NCBI GenBank assembly: GCA_963580455.1
Contig: OY756960.1
Span: 27,525,238-27,589,237 of the forward strand
Reading direction: 5' to 3'
DNA length: 64,000 bases
DNA from: Euonymus europaeus
Taxonomy: Eukaryota; Streptophyta; Magnoliopsida; Celastrales; Celastraceae
In this document: piece after piece, positions 1 through 12,600 of the stretch
Position numbering within the stretch: position 1 is the stretch's first letter
Layout: each line of letters starts with the position of its first letter
The notes under the pieces: model-generated
Told to the model about the DNA's origin: nothing
The model's input: only the letters and a program-made list of their open reading frames with translations
Database searches by the model: none
Translations under genes and position numbers: made by a program

Positions 1-663
1 TAAACTAATCATCTCATACATGTCCAGAATAACAAATAACAAAAGGGGAGTTACTATATGAACCAACAAAGAACAAAAAATTAATTGCTATTGGAGAGCC
101 AGAGAAGAGAAAGATAAGAATAAAATGGGGAAAACGACGCGCATACCTGACATTGCCATTACTCCGAACTTAATTGAAGATCTAGTTGTTATGATGTGAA
201 TCGTGCATAAAGATAGATGAAAATCTCAAACCCCTTTAATTTCATGTTTGGGGGGGGGGGGGGGGAAAAGGAATAAGCCTGAGCAGATAAGGGACAAAAT
301 AGTAAGTTTTATTTTTTTGACATCTGATTAATTTATTTTAATAAAATCTTATTAATCAAACAAACTTAATCATAATCATGTTTAGGGTTTAAACGTAAGC
401 TATCCTTGTTGGTTCACTGTCATCTCAGACTCCAGAAAAAGTCTATACTTGCTCATAGTTTAGGGATGTTTTCAATTACGGCATACCTTGGGTTCTTTAC
501 CCTAAATCCCTTTACCAATATTACAATATTAAAATTTAATTAAAAAAGGATAAAAGATATTATAGAAGCGCCAAACTAATTGGACATGGGAAACGTGCAT
601 CAAAAAATAAAAACTTGTTGATAGTCGAGCAATTCTAGCCGTCCGACTTCCCGATCAGTTTTC
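1..663. other. Upstream flank of the JmjC gene, no gene seen
   Basis: This AT-rich stretch precedes the JmjC demethylase gene and holds no convincing coding sequence. It contains an uninterrupted guanine run of about 16 bases at 250-265, followed by further AT-rich DNA. The promoter and 5' leader of the downstream gene must lie here, but no element is clear enough to mark. The open frame on the opposite strand at 600-1097 is only the reverse reading of the first exon. Confidence 0.5.
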
Positions 664-3600
664 ATGGAGTCGCTGACCGACCGTCGCTGCAAGCGAAACG
701 CCAGTTCCGGTAAATGGCGGTGCTCCGAATTAGCATTGCCGGGAAAGTTGAGTTGCAAGAAGCACTTATTTCCGTCAAAGAAGAAGAAAATAGAAAGCCA
801 GTTTTCTGGCGCAGAAGAGAGGGTCGTAGCACGCCGGGGAATTGAGATCGGTGAATCTAGGGGAAAAAACAAGGGGAAGAAGGACGTCACCGATGATGTG
901 AAGGTGACTGATGAATGGGACGATTCGGAGTTGAAGATTGCGGAGGTTCGAGAGGAGAAGAAGCGTAATTCTGTTCGTAAGAGGGCGAATCGTGATGTAA
1001 ATAGAAAGATGAAGCGTGCCAAAAGTGCCGTGGATTTCGGTGAAGGAGAGGCTAATTCTGGCGATGGGAGTGGTGAAGCCGTTGAAGAAAAAAACAAGCT
1101 TCAGGTAAGGCTGGTAAAAGTTATAGTAATTTCTTGCAGAAGATAGATTTTATATTTGCAGCTTTCATTATTTTACGTAGTAACATTGTTTTTCAAGCGT
1201 TCCATGAAAGTGGATCTCTGCTCTGTGTATGTTCTGGTGAAAGCCAGGTCCTGCTATTGCACTGCGTAATTACATATTAGTGTGTTAATTATTCATATTC
1301 ATTGCTCTCCTGGAATAATTAACCAGCTTCAGAACCCGCAAAATCTCTGGATTTCCGATATAAAGTAGAACACCGTAATCCATGGATAGTTTGGAGGGTG
1401 AGCAAATATACTTGAAACTGATGGGCGTTGTTGATACATCTCAGCATCTACATGCTATATCTCTCTGATTGTGCTGGACCTTCACCATATCTCCCCTAAT
1501 TAGCTGATTTCTCTCTCCTTATTCTCTATGATTAATTACTCTTAATCGATTGTCATGGCTAATGAATCATGATATTGTCCCTCTGGAACTATGCTGCTCT
1601 TATTCAACTATGTTAAAATACCCCAAGGGTATTTTAATAAACTATGAACCAGCCTTCATATGTATGGTTCAATCCACAAGAAGCTATGCAATACTCTTTT
1701 CTCCTGTCTTTAACACAATATTAAAATCTTATTATTCGTACGTTGCATCTCTTCGATCATATTTGACCATCACCATATCTTGCTTGACTAGCAGATCTCT
1801 TTGATCATGTTCGACCATCACCATATCTTGCTTAACTTACCCATATCTCTCAATATCCTCCATTGATTTTTTATATCAAATTTTATCACTCGTTTTATTC
1901 CATTTTCGTACTTTTTCCCATGCCATTGTTCTTTAATATATTAATATTGTTAATGGTATCCATGAATGGATTTATGATTGTGCTTCAATTTTTTTGATGG
2001 TTCAGAGTCTATTGTACGTTGAAGTGGATTTGGGATTGTATGGGCTTCTTTGGATGCTGACAAAAACGTAGCTTAATTCGTATCATTTGAGAGATGATGG
2101 TAGTGTGGTGAACAATAATTATGGTTATGGTGGGGTTCATAATATTGATTGGGTAGAAATGGGTTGAACTACAAAACAGTCTTCTCATATAATGGTACAA
2201 TAATAGTCTCTCTCTACCCTTAGATTAAATGTTCTAATCTCCACCATTAAAAAAAAAGCATAAATGTCTATCTTATCCCAATTAATAATTTGATATCATT
2301 TATCTCACTACAAGAAATTTGTGAATTATCTACATGATTTTCTATCGATAATATTGATTATCGATAGAAAATTTATGTTGTTAAAACGTCGTAGGTAATT
2401 TAAACATCGATGAGAGAAGATTTTTTTCATTAGTAATCTGTTGACAAAAAATTTAAAAATAATTCCGCTTGTAATTCGTAGGCAAAAAATTAAATTTCAT
2501 CAGTAATTCGCCAGCAAAAAAAAAAAAATCGTCAGTAATCCGTTGATAAAATACTGGATTTTTTTTTACATCGCTTTGTTGAGTTTTCCATTAATAATAA
2601 ACTAAATCCCCATACGATCATTCCCATTTTTATCATATCATTTTCATATTAAAATTTTGAAAAAATTAAAAATCATTTATGGATGTTGATCAACTCAACG
2701 TCCACTTGTCGTCAATTGGAATGGACTGGACACTAGTAAAACCCGGTAGAAATATGAAACAATAAGTGTTGTGAAGTCACAAAAGGTATAAAGTCTCACT
2801 CACTAAAGAATAATTTGTTGTCTTCTGGACGCACTTCTTTAAAAATTTAGAAAAGGAAATGGTTAACTGTGACGTGATACAATTTTTCCAGAAGTTAGTT
2901 TAATGATAATATCTGAACGTAGTACGATTATGTGAGAAGTTATTTATATGGTGATCTCGAGAAGTCTAAAAAATACGTGTAGATTTACTTTGTGGAAAGG
3001 GGTGCTCCTTTTGTTGAGTGTGGAAAAAGAATTTTGTTAGGGCTACGGGCTACCACTACCAGGGGTGTCACTTAATTACATTAAGGCTCTATTTGTTTCA
3101 TTCAAAATCATGTTCTTGGAAAATTTATATTTCCTTGAGGGAATGCATTTAAATTTTCAAGATATGTTTTATGCAAATATGTGAATCAAAACTTATTGAA
3201 ACAAAAATGCTGGAAAATTATGAATTTCCTAAAGCCTGATTTTCTTTGGAACAAACGAGAATAACTATTGGGAGGAAATATCAGACGCCTCCAAAACAGT
3301 ACAGCTATCTAGGGCTGTTTGGTAAGTTTTTGAAAACTGTTTTTGGTTTTTAAATTAAAAATGGGTTAAAAAATTATATGGTTGGGTGTTTTTGGAAATT
3401 AGTTTTGAAAAATTGAAAATCAAATCGTATTTTCAAAAACCAAATGAGTATGTCTTAATGGATTCTCATATCCAACCCCATGCAGCTTTTCAGTGTGTCT
3501 TATGATACAAGTCCTGTGTTTGGGGTCATATTTTTACCGTTGATGGATTCCTCCAAAAACAAATTTTCCCCAATTTGTCTTATGATGCAATTCCTTGCAA

Positions 3601-6600
3601 AGATGGAATTAAAACGAATGAGATATTTAAGTTTGATCCGCTCGATTTTTTTACCTTCCCGGTAGCGTGATAAGTAGGCATAATAGTCCTATTTCTCATC
3701 TTTTTTATGCTTATGACTATCATTTTTGCTAGAGCAAATGCAACCGAGGCTCATAATATTCAGAATTTTCTAAATAAGTATTGCAGCTGGTTTGGTTAGT
3801 GGGTGCACTCAAAAAAATCTGCAATGTTTTTTTAGCCGTAATACATTTGCGGGGCGGCAGCAGGCTATCTCTGAAATTCTTGGATACCGAATTTCTCTGC
3901 CAAGAGCAGTTTCCCTGGGTGTACCGATTACAGATTTCTCGGATAAGAGATGGTGGTTTGATTCGATTCTCGAAAGATTAATTAACAGATTATCTGGATG
4001 GAGGGCCAAGCTTCTATCTTAAGCTTCACAGGGTAGGCTTATAAAATATGTTCTTTCTTCCTTATCCTCTTTTGCCATGACAATTTTTAGGATTCCAATT
4101 ATATTTGTCATTCTTTGGATGGGATTATGAGAGATTTTTGGTGGGGGTTTGAGCGAGGTTCTAGGCATCTTTATTTGAAGTGCTGGAGCTCGATGTGTAC
4201 TCCAAAAGCGTAAGGTGGGCTTGGATTTAGAAGCTCCATGCATATGAATTCAGCTTTATTGGCTAAATTTACTTTGCAACTTGATCATTGGTGGACATTC
4301 AATGTGTTCTGTTCAACTTCTTAATAAGTATGTTAGCCCAAGAGGGGGGGATGTCATGGCTTCTCAAGTTTTAGGTTCTGATTCCTGGACTTGGAAGCAC
4401 CTAATGCCTGCTAGGGAGGTGGTTGGGAATGGACTTTGTAGATTGATTAAAACTGGGTCAAATACTCAGATATGCAGTGACCCGTGGATTCCTGACCGAC
4501 CTGGTTTAGGCCAATTGCTTCCAGATCTCGTTGGGATTATCGGTGAAGCTTCTGTAGACTCTCTTATGCTTCATAATCCTCGTAGATGGAATGTCCCAAT
4601 GCTGTATAGCTTGTTTGATCAGGATTCAGTTGATAATATTCTGAAAGTTCATTTGTAAGAGTATGATAGAGATGATCGATGGATTTGAAGTTTGAAAGTA
4701 GAATTTTTTCAGTTAAACTTGCTTAACAACAGCTGAATGTATCTTCTAGTTTTTCAATGACTTTTGAGTTGTGGAAGTAGATTTGGAAAGTGAAGGTTCA
4801 TGCTCGCTTTCAGTTGTCTTTATGGAAGATGGTATGGGACCTTTTCCCAACAAAGGCCCGATTGTCAAATGTTCTTCATCTTTCCGAGGAGCAGCATCTC
4901 TGTCCTATTTGTGGAACGGTTGAGTCCTTGGGCCATCTTGTACTAAATTGCGAGGTTACTCGTTTGCTGTGGGCTATGTCTGTGAGTGGGTTCGAACTAT
5001 TATGAATCCTCAAAGGATCGATATTCCTTGTGAGGATTTTCAGGATTTTCAACTATTAGCATTAGTGGTTATGGATCAAATATGGAGCTACGAAAATGCT
5101 TTTGTTCATGGTGGCTCGAGGATAACTTCTTCCCAATTGATTTGTCGATTCCAATCGCTCCACAATAAACATTGCCAGGCTTGGCGAATTCCGCCTTATT
5201 TTTGTCCAATATTGCATCTGCCATGGTCTCCTCCTTTGATTAATGGTGTAAAAGTCAATTTTGAAACTGCTATGGTGTAAAAGTCAATTTTGATAAGCCA
5301 TTAGTCAGAACATATCCTCTGTAGCTATTGTGCGTGTTTTTACTGGTGCTGTGATTTTTGAGATAGTATCTTGCAGTTCTCGATTGGATCCAACATTTGG
5401 AGAAGCTTTGGCTTTACGGTTGGGAGTGATGCGTTGTTTGGAGCTTCAGTTAGATGCAATTCAGTTTGAAGGCGATGCTTTGGTTATTGTTAACGCTATC
5501 CAACATCCAAACCTGGTTGCTTCTTGGACAATTGTGAACTTGATTGAGGAGATTCGATGGATGTTGGATGGTTTTTCGAGTTGGAAAATATCGAAGATTA
5601 GCAGACATGAAAATGTTTGGGCGGATAAATTCGCCAAATGGGCCACTACCTTGATCCTCCCAGGTATCATTTTCAATTCCTTTCTTTTAGATTTTTGGAT
5701 TGGCTTCGTAGTGGGTATGATCATCCCGATCATGGATTTGGGTTAGATTGGTGCGGTCTGTAGTTCTTGTTGGGTTCTTTGTTTGCCATAAAAAAAAACA
5801 ATACGATAATTTACATCATTGCAATGCTAGGTTCAGCTGCAAATGTCTTGCCCTTCCATTCTCCATTGAGAAATTATTGTGTATGGGAGTTGTTTAACCA
5901 TTTCGGTAGAAAATGGGAAGATTCAAGTTCATACTCTTTCTATGTCACCCTCCCTCTAAAAGGTGGTTTCTTTTCCACCAGGCTAGCCCTCTTCAAAACT
6001 AGGTTGCCCCGCACATTAAACCCAATGACCCGACCTGCCCCGCCCCGACCTGCGGAGCAGATTTCCTCGATCTGTGTCCGCCCCGATCTGCCCCGCCCCG
6101 ATTACTCTTTTGCCTAATTATTTACACTATTATCTTAATCATTTCATAATATTATTGACATAATCATAACTTAAAAAATTCACTAAAGTCTAACTGTGTA
6201 TTCAAACTCTAAAGTCAAAATTCAAACCTTAAACTGTAGTTCATAAATCATAAACTAAGAGATTCACAACCCTAAACCCTTTAAATCTTTAATAAATAAT
6301 AACATCTTAAGTCTTTATCAAAACATGCAACATGAAGTTATAAAGTATAAACATCTCATGATTAATAACTTCTTAAATTATTAACTTCTTAAACCTTCAA
6401 AATAATAAATTCAATATAAAGTGTAAACATGTTACATCTCATGAGTCATTATTCATGAACATGTGATCTTAATACAAGTATTAACTACATAAGTAAACTA
6501 TATGTGTTATACACTTATATTAATATACGTATAAATATCTTACATCCCCTAATATACATATATATATATATAAAATATTAATATATGTATTAATTAATTT

Positions 6601-9600
6601 GTATATATACGGATCGGGTCGGAATAGAGCAAAGATCCGTCACCGTCCTGATATGTGGTCAGGTCAAAAATTTTTGATCCGTGTCCGCCCCATTACTTAT
6701 TCGGATCGGATAATATTTGCGCGGATCGGATCGGACGGGTCAGGCATGAATTGCCATCCCTATTCAAAACCTCTCAAAGACAAAATCCTTTTTCAGAACG
6801 TCTTTGTGATTTGCTCCCATTCCCAAGAGCATTCCAGGGTAGTGAATTGGAAAAGAAGTAAGTTAGCTGCCCAAGATTTGTGCCAATATGAAGACCAGTT
6901 CCAATAATAATCCAATTGCTTGATTATAATAGGGAAATTGCAATCTTGAGAAGTTAGTTTAATGCTAATGTCCCAACATCTGACTGATGCGTATGAAATG
7001 ATTTTACAGATTTGTAATGAGAATAGGGAAAGTCAGAACTCTTGCAATAGCAGAAGCACTTGTAAAATTTAAGTAAGAATGGTGTCTAGAAACAATTTTG
7101 ATTGGGATGTCATGTATTTTGTATTGTTAGTTTGCTTACTTCCGCTGGGTAATAGGGAGGTTGTTTAATTTTTATTCGTATAGGAAGGCTGTTCTAGCCC
7201 GTAAAATAAATGTACTCACTATAGTTAAACATACCAGGATTATGGTGTTAGTATTTTTCATTTACTTCATTCTTCTGCTTCCTGTGTGTTTAGATTCCTC
7301 AGTGCATAGCTGAAAGCAGGAAAGAGTGCACTGTAACTTTTGTTTGCCGACCACTGGTGCATCTACTAACATGGGACTAGGCATTTACCTCTCTTTTTTT
7401 ACTAATTGAGGGGTTCCTATATTCTAACAAGTTTTACTTTCCAGGGTAACGTGAATAAAAACAAGAAGCATGGCAGTTTAATGTGTCATCAGTGTCAGCG
7501 GAATGATAAGAGTGGTGTTGTCCACTGCACGCTTTGTGAACAGAAGCGCTATTGCTATGAGTGTATTGGAAATTGGTAAGAAACAAATGGGAAATCAATT
7601 TTTTCTTGGGCGAATTTATGCCTGAAAATTTAATATATTTAATTGGCTAATTCGCTACTCGGCCTTTTTTTCCTGCACTTTTAAGAAACTGAATGGATAA
7701 ATCAGTTTCAATTGATGGATTTGATATCAAACACTTGAATTGTTTTTATAACGCAGGTATCCCGATAAAACAAGAGAAGAAATTGAGAATGCCTGTCCAT
7801 TTTGTTGTGGCAATTGCAATTGCAAAGCTTGCTTGCGGGATTTTGTGGATGTATATTTTCATCTCAACTGCCTCCAAGCTTTCATGTTCAGTTTTTCATT
7901 ATACTCTTTGAAAATTGTGGATCATTTTTTATGCCCAATGTTATTCATCTCTTTCAGCCTTCCTGTGGAGAACTAGACGACATTGTTAAATTACAGTGGC
8001 TACAGTATTTACTGCACAAAGCTTTACCTGTTGTAAGGCATATTCATAAGGAGCAGAGCGCTGAACTTGAGGTTGAAGCCAATAAACAAGGTAAACGAAC
8101 ATGATGCAGTAGCAAAAGGCAAACAGCTCCCTCAACTATTACATGTCTCTTTGTTTCTCAGGTGTTTCACTGACAGACAGGAACATTACTAGATCGAAAC
8201 TGGATAGAGAGGAACGCTTATACTGGTAAGTTTTCATAATTTGGAATTTATCTGGGGCCCCCTGTGTTTTTTCATGGATAATAAAGAGCCAGGGGCACAG
8301 AATTAAGTATCACAAAAGGGTGATATGGTGAGAAGATCTTTTATTTAGAGGCATAACTTAATTTTTGCAGATTTACATTGATGATATGGAAAGTTGTGTA
8401 AAAGTGGTGTGGTGACAAGATCATACCCAAATGTCATTCCTAAAACCTAATATAACAATGCCTGAAAAAGATTCTCAAGTTTTGAAGTTCTTAAGATTGA
8501 TCAGTGATAACTGCATATGTTTAGCATTTGTTTATGAGGGAAAACCCCTGTACTGCAAGTGTGGAAGGCATGACCATTTATCAAGGCTGCGAGGACAACC
8601 GTGTGAATCAATACGTAGACTTCTACCTTTAGTTAGTAAAATTCATGAAACATTCGGAGCTCTTAGCGATGACCATATCATTTCCAACGGTCCAAGTCAT
8701 CAGAAAACTTTTGGGTGAACAGAGTTTCAATGACTCGATTTAAATTTGTGTGAGCTTTATGTGTCACTTCACATGAGTTCCTCCAGGTGGGGAAGAGGTG
8801 ATAGAAATAGGTTGATACTGTTTTCAAGGATCAAATAAGGACAGACTCATGAACCCCAAGCATAAGATTTGGCAAATGATGGTGAAGCAGTTCCCATCTG
8901 GAGCTTATTTGATTTTTAAGTGGGCTGTGTCATTGGCCTTTGTTTGCAAAAGTCCAGGGAGTATTTCTTCGATAGTACATAATTCATTTTTGTCCTTAGG
9001 TTTCCGTTTCATATAGTAACCGATATGTGGTCAAGATTGATTTATTCCAAGTGATACTGATATATATATTGTCAGTCAAGCTTTATTAGGCTTTGTATGC
9101 ACTGGTAATGAAGCTTGGTCTGCTTAGTGTTCAAAATTATGTTTTTACTCCCATAATTTAGGATGATGTTACATTTTCAATTGTCTTGGTAGTTCAAAAA
9201 CCTTGAGAGAGTTCAGCTTCTTCAAAGAATTGACATCTGCGGTATAGTGTTGGTGTTTTTTTTGCCATCCTATTGTACTTGGTAGGAGTGAATGACAGAA
9301 AATAATTCACATAATGGATTCTCATTGATTTCTCTTATGGACTCATATAGCTATTAGCTGACTACAAATAAATTGGGATATGGGTCAGATGATGACATTA
9401 CTTGATATTTAGCAACATAATATTCTAATTGTCATCAAAGCCTTAATTCGAAACACGTTAGGTTTGGTTTCATAGAGCTTGGGATACAAAAAAAAGTTTT
9501 ACAAGGAATGGATAGGAGTTTTTCCCCTTATGTCTTAGTATTATGCATGCAGAGATATGATACTTGCAGTTTATCTTCAGTTTCCATAACTGAATTCTTC

Positions 9601-12600
9601 ATTGTTCTAATTCATGCCTCCATTGCTTCATGCATAATATTGTGACTAGTGCATTTTGTGTATGATTGGCTGAGCAAGTATTATAGTGTTCATGTTATTG
9701 TTGCATTTTTTTCCTACTTGAGACAATCGCAGTGTCATAAATCTTCAGCGATATGAGTATTTTATTATTATTTATTTCAATTCTCCTTCATTGAGGATTC
9801 TCAGATGTGTATCATGTACATGACAGTGATAACTGCAAGACTTCGATAGTCAACTTCTATAGAAGCTGCCCTAATCCAGATTGTTCTTATGATCTGTGTC
9901 TTATTTGTTGTCGAGAGCTAAGAGAAGGCTGCCAACCTGGAGGTAATGAAGGACGGACATCCCATCAACAGTTTGTAGAGCGAGCACATAGTCAAGTTAC
10001 TGACAGGGAAGGAAGTGCCAAGTCAGAGAGTAAGGGATATGGCTGGGAGAGCCAACAAGCTGCCTCCTCTAATGACCGTAGAGCTAGTATGCCCGGTCAC
10101 TTTCCTGATTGGAAGGCAAATATTGATGGTAGCATTCCTTGTCCTCCAGAAGGGCGTGGAGGTTGTGGTGTTGCCATATTGGAGTTGAGACGCATTTTCA
10201 AAGCTGATTGGGTAACAAAGCTATTGAGTAAGTCAGAGCATATCACTAAACATTATGTGCCACCAGATATTAATTTTTCTCGACGATGTCCTTGCCTGTC
10301 AAATGATTTTGAAGAGAAAAGGAATATACTGTCTGAAGTTAGGGAAGCAGCTTACAGGGAAGACAATCAGGATAACTTCTTATTTTGCCCAAATGCTATT
10401 GACATGAAAGATGATGAAATTGAGCATTTTCAGAAGCACTGGATGAGGGGTGAGCCTTTAATTGTGAGAAATGTGCTTGACAAGACATCAGGTCTTAGTT
10501 GGGAACCTATGGTCATGTGGAGGGCTTTTAGAGAAACAGGTGCAAATGTAAAGTTCAAAGAGGAGACAAAAAGTGTGATGGTCATTGATTGCTTTGATTG
10601 GCGTCAGGTCAGTTGTTTCAAGGAATTTTAAATTTATTATATCTGAGCGATGAAAAGATAGTTTTTTGATATCTCATTATTATTCAGTTTGAGATCAACA
10701 TTCATCAATTCTTCAAAGGATATTTAGAGGGACGTGTGCACAAAAGTGGAGGTCCAGAGATGTTGAAACTGAAAGATTGGCCCTCATCAACTTCATTCGA
10801 GGAGCGTTTACCTAGACATGGGGCTGAATTTATTGCAGCACTGCCATTCAGTCACTATACTGACCCAAAATTAGGTTTCCTGAACCTTGCCACAAGGCTT
10901 CCTAAGAATTTATGGAAACCAGACCTGGGACCAAAAACATATATTGCATATGGATTTTCTGAAGAGCTTGGCAGAGGTGATTCAGTGACAAAGCTGCATT
11001 GTGATGTGGCTGATGCGGTAAGGTTATCAAAGTGTGTAGATATTTTATCTTGTTCATCAATTCTTGCTATAACTTTAAGTTTTCCCTATTTTCTTTTTTC
11101 CTTTTGCTATTGGATTGTCTGGTTGGTCCTCGGTCTAATGTGCATATCTTAGTGGGGTGTTAAATTCTAATTTAGTTGCAGAAATCTGTTATTTGATCTG
11201 AGGATCTATTGCATATAGTTATCAATATATGATTGAGCATGCTACAGATCAGAATGAATTTGCATAGAGTTAGGCAACCTATTTATTTTACGCCTTACTA
11301 CCCTGCACAGTTCCTGTCGTTTCACATGAACCCTCCTAAAATTAGTGAGTGAAAAGTTGTGGCTGATGGTTATGAGTTCATGTTTTTTAAAATAATCATC
11401 GCTGTTAGAATCCTCATTTTGTCCGCTCTTGTAATTTACTTTTATATGGGCATACTTCCTTGCAGTTTAATGCTCGTTATTTTACTTCAGCGAGCAAAAG
11501 GCATCACATAACTAACTCATTCTTACTTTCTATTTGGTTCCTTAAGATTTTTTTTTTTTTTCAAGGTAAATGTACTGACACACACGACTAAGGTGAAGGT
11601 TGATCCCTGGCACTACAAAAGCATAAGAAAACTTCAAAAGGAATATGTCGCTAAAGACTTGTGTGAACTTTATGGTGCAATGGATGAGTCTGTGGGTGGA
11701 AACACAAAACAATCACTAAGTGTGACTAAAAGCGACATCAGCGCAGCTGAATGCATGAAAAGTGAATCTTTCTTGGAGAATTACCACCTGTTGCTAGAAG
11801 AGCCAGAAGCAAATGTGGAGAAACTAAATGTTGAAGAATCAAGCAGGACGTTGTCATTTCTGCGACCTCTAGATCTAGATGCTGGAAAATCAGAAGCAGA
11901 AGAATCTTCCAAGCATTCTCATCTTTCTCCTGAATATAAGGAAGATGACTGCATTGCAACAGATTTGCTTGGAATTTGTAACGTCAAGGTTCAAAATCTT
12001 GACCATGAGGAAAAGAAGGCAAATATCATTGACGGAAGCTCTCCTTGTCCTGCCATTGAAGTTCCCTGTAATGCCGGTGGCATTTCTACTACGAAGCCTA
12101 TTGACGACAACGATAATTTGCAGAATTCTTTTTCTGAGAATAATGGAATTGATGAATTAGGTTCTCGAGAATCAGAACAGGGCCAGGTTGTGGATTCTGT
12201 TATGAATGGTGGAAGATTGGGGGTTTCCCATGGTGGTGCTGTTTGGGACATCTTTCGCAGACAGGATGTACCTAAATTAATTGAGTACTTGCGAAAACAC
12301 AAAAATGAATTTCGCCACATTGATGCTCTACCGATGGATTCTGTGAGTATTATTGCTGGTCACAGTTGGCTAGGTTTTTGCTTTGATTCTTATAAAGCTG
12401 AATTCTACATGTTTCAGGTTATTCATCCGATTCATGACCAGACTCTATTTTTGAATGAGAAGCATAAAAGACAACTGAAGGAGGAGTTCGGTAAGAGTCT
12501 TTCGACAAAAAAGAAGTGATTGCTTTTGGTGTTTCTAAAATTTCGACGATGATCATTGTTTTTTTTTATCATAATATTTTATGTTTGTTAATGTAGATGT

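Larger units (their letters stand above)
1105..7444 (+). other. 6.3-kb first intron of the JmjC gene, transposon-rich
   Basis: This intron runs from a GTAAGG donor after the WRC exon to an acceptor before the first RING-like exon. It contains a degenerate 48-bp repeat, a CACTA-type end, MITE-like pieces, a LINE 3' fragment and a hAT-like element, each listed separately. No missing coding exon of the demethylase was recognised inside it, and exons 1 and 2 join in phase 0. The short coding-like stretches beside the hAT-like element (about 5820-5990 and 6771-6907) were not identified. Confidence 0.75.

Noticed and set aside
600..1097. 165-codon open frame on the minus strand
   Set aside because: It is the reverse reading of the WRC exon of the demethylase; the plus-strand frame has the conserved domain and a good donor site.
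8431..8718. Open frame with a CCHC-like run, as a possible retroelement gag or small zinc-finger gene
   Set aside because: The Cys/His spacing does not match a zinc knuckle, and the frame lies inside a well-supported intron of the demethylase.
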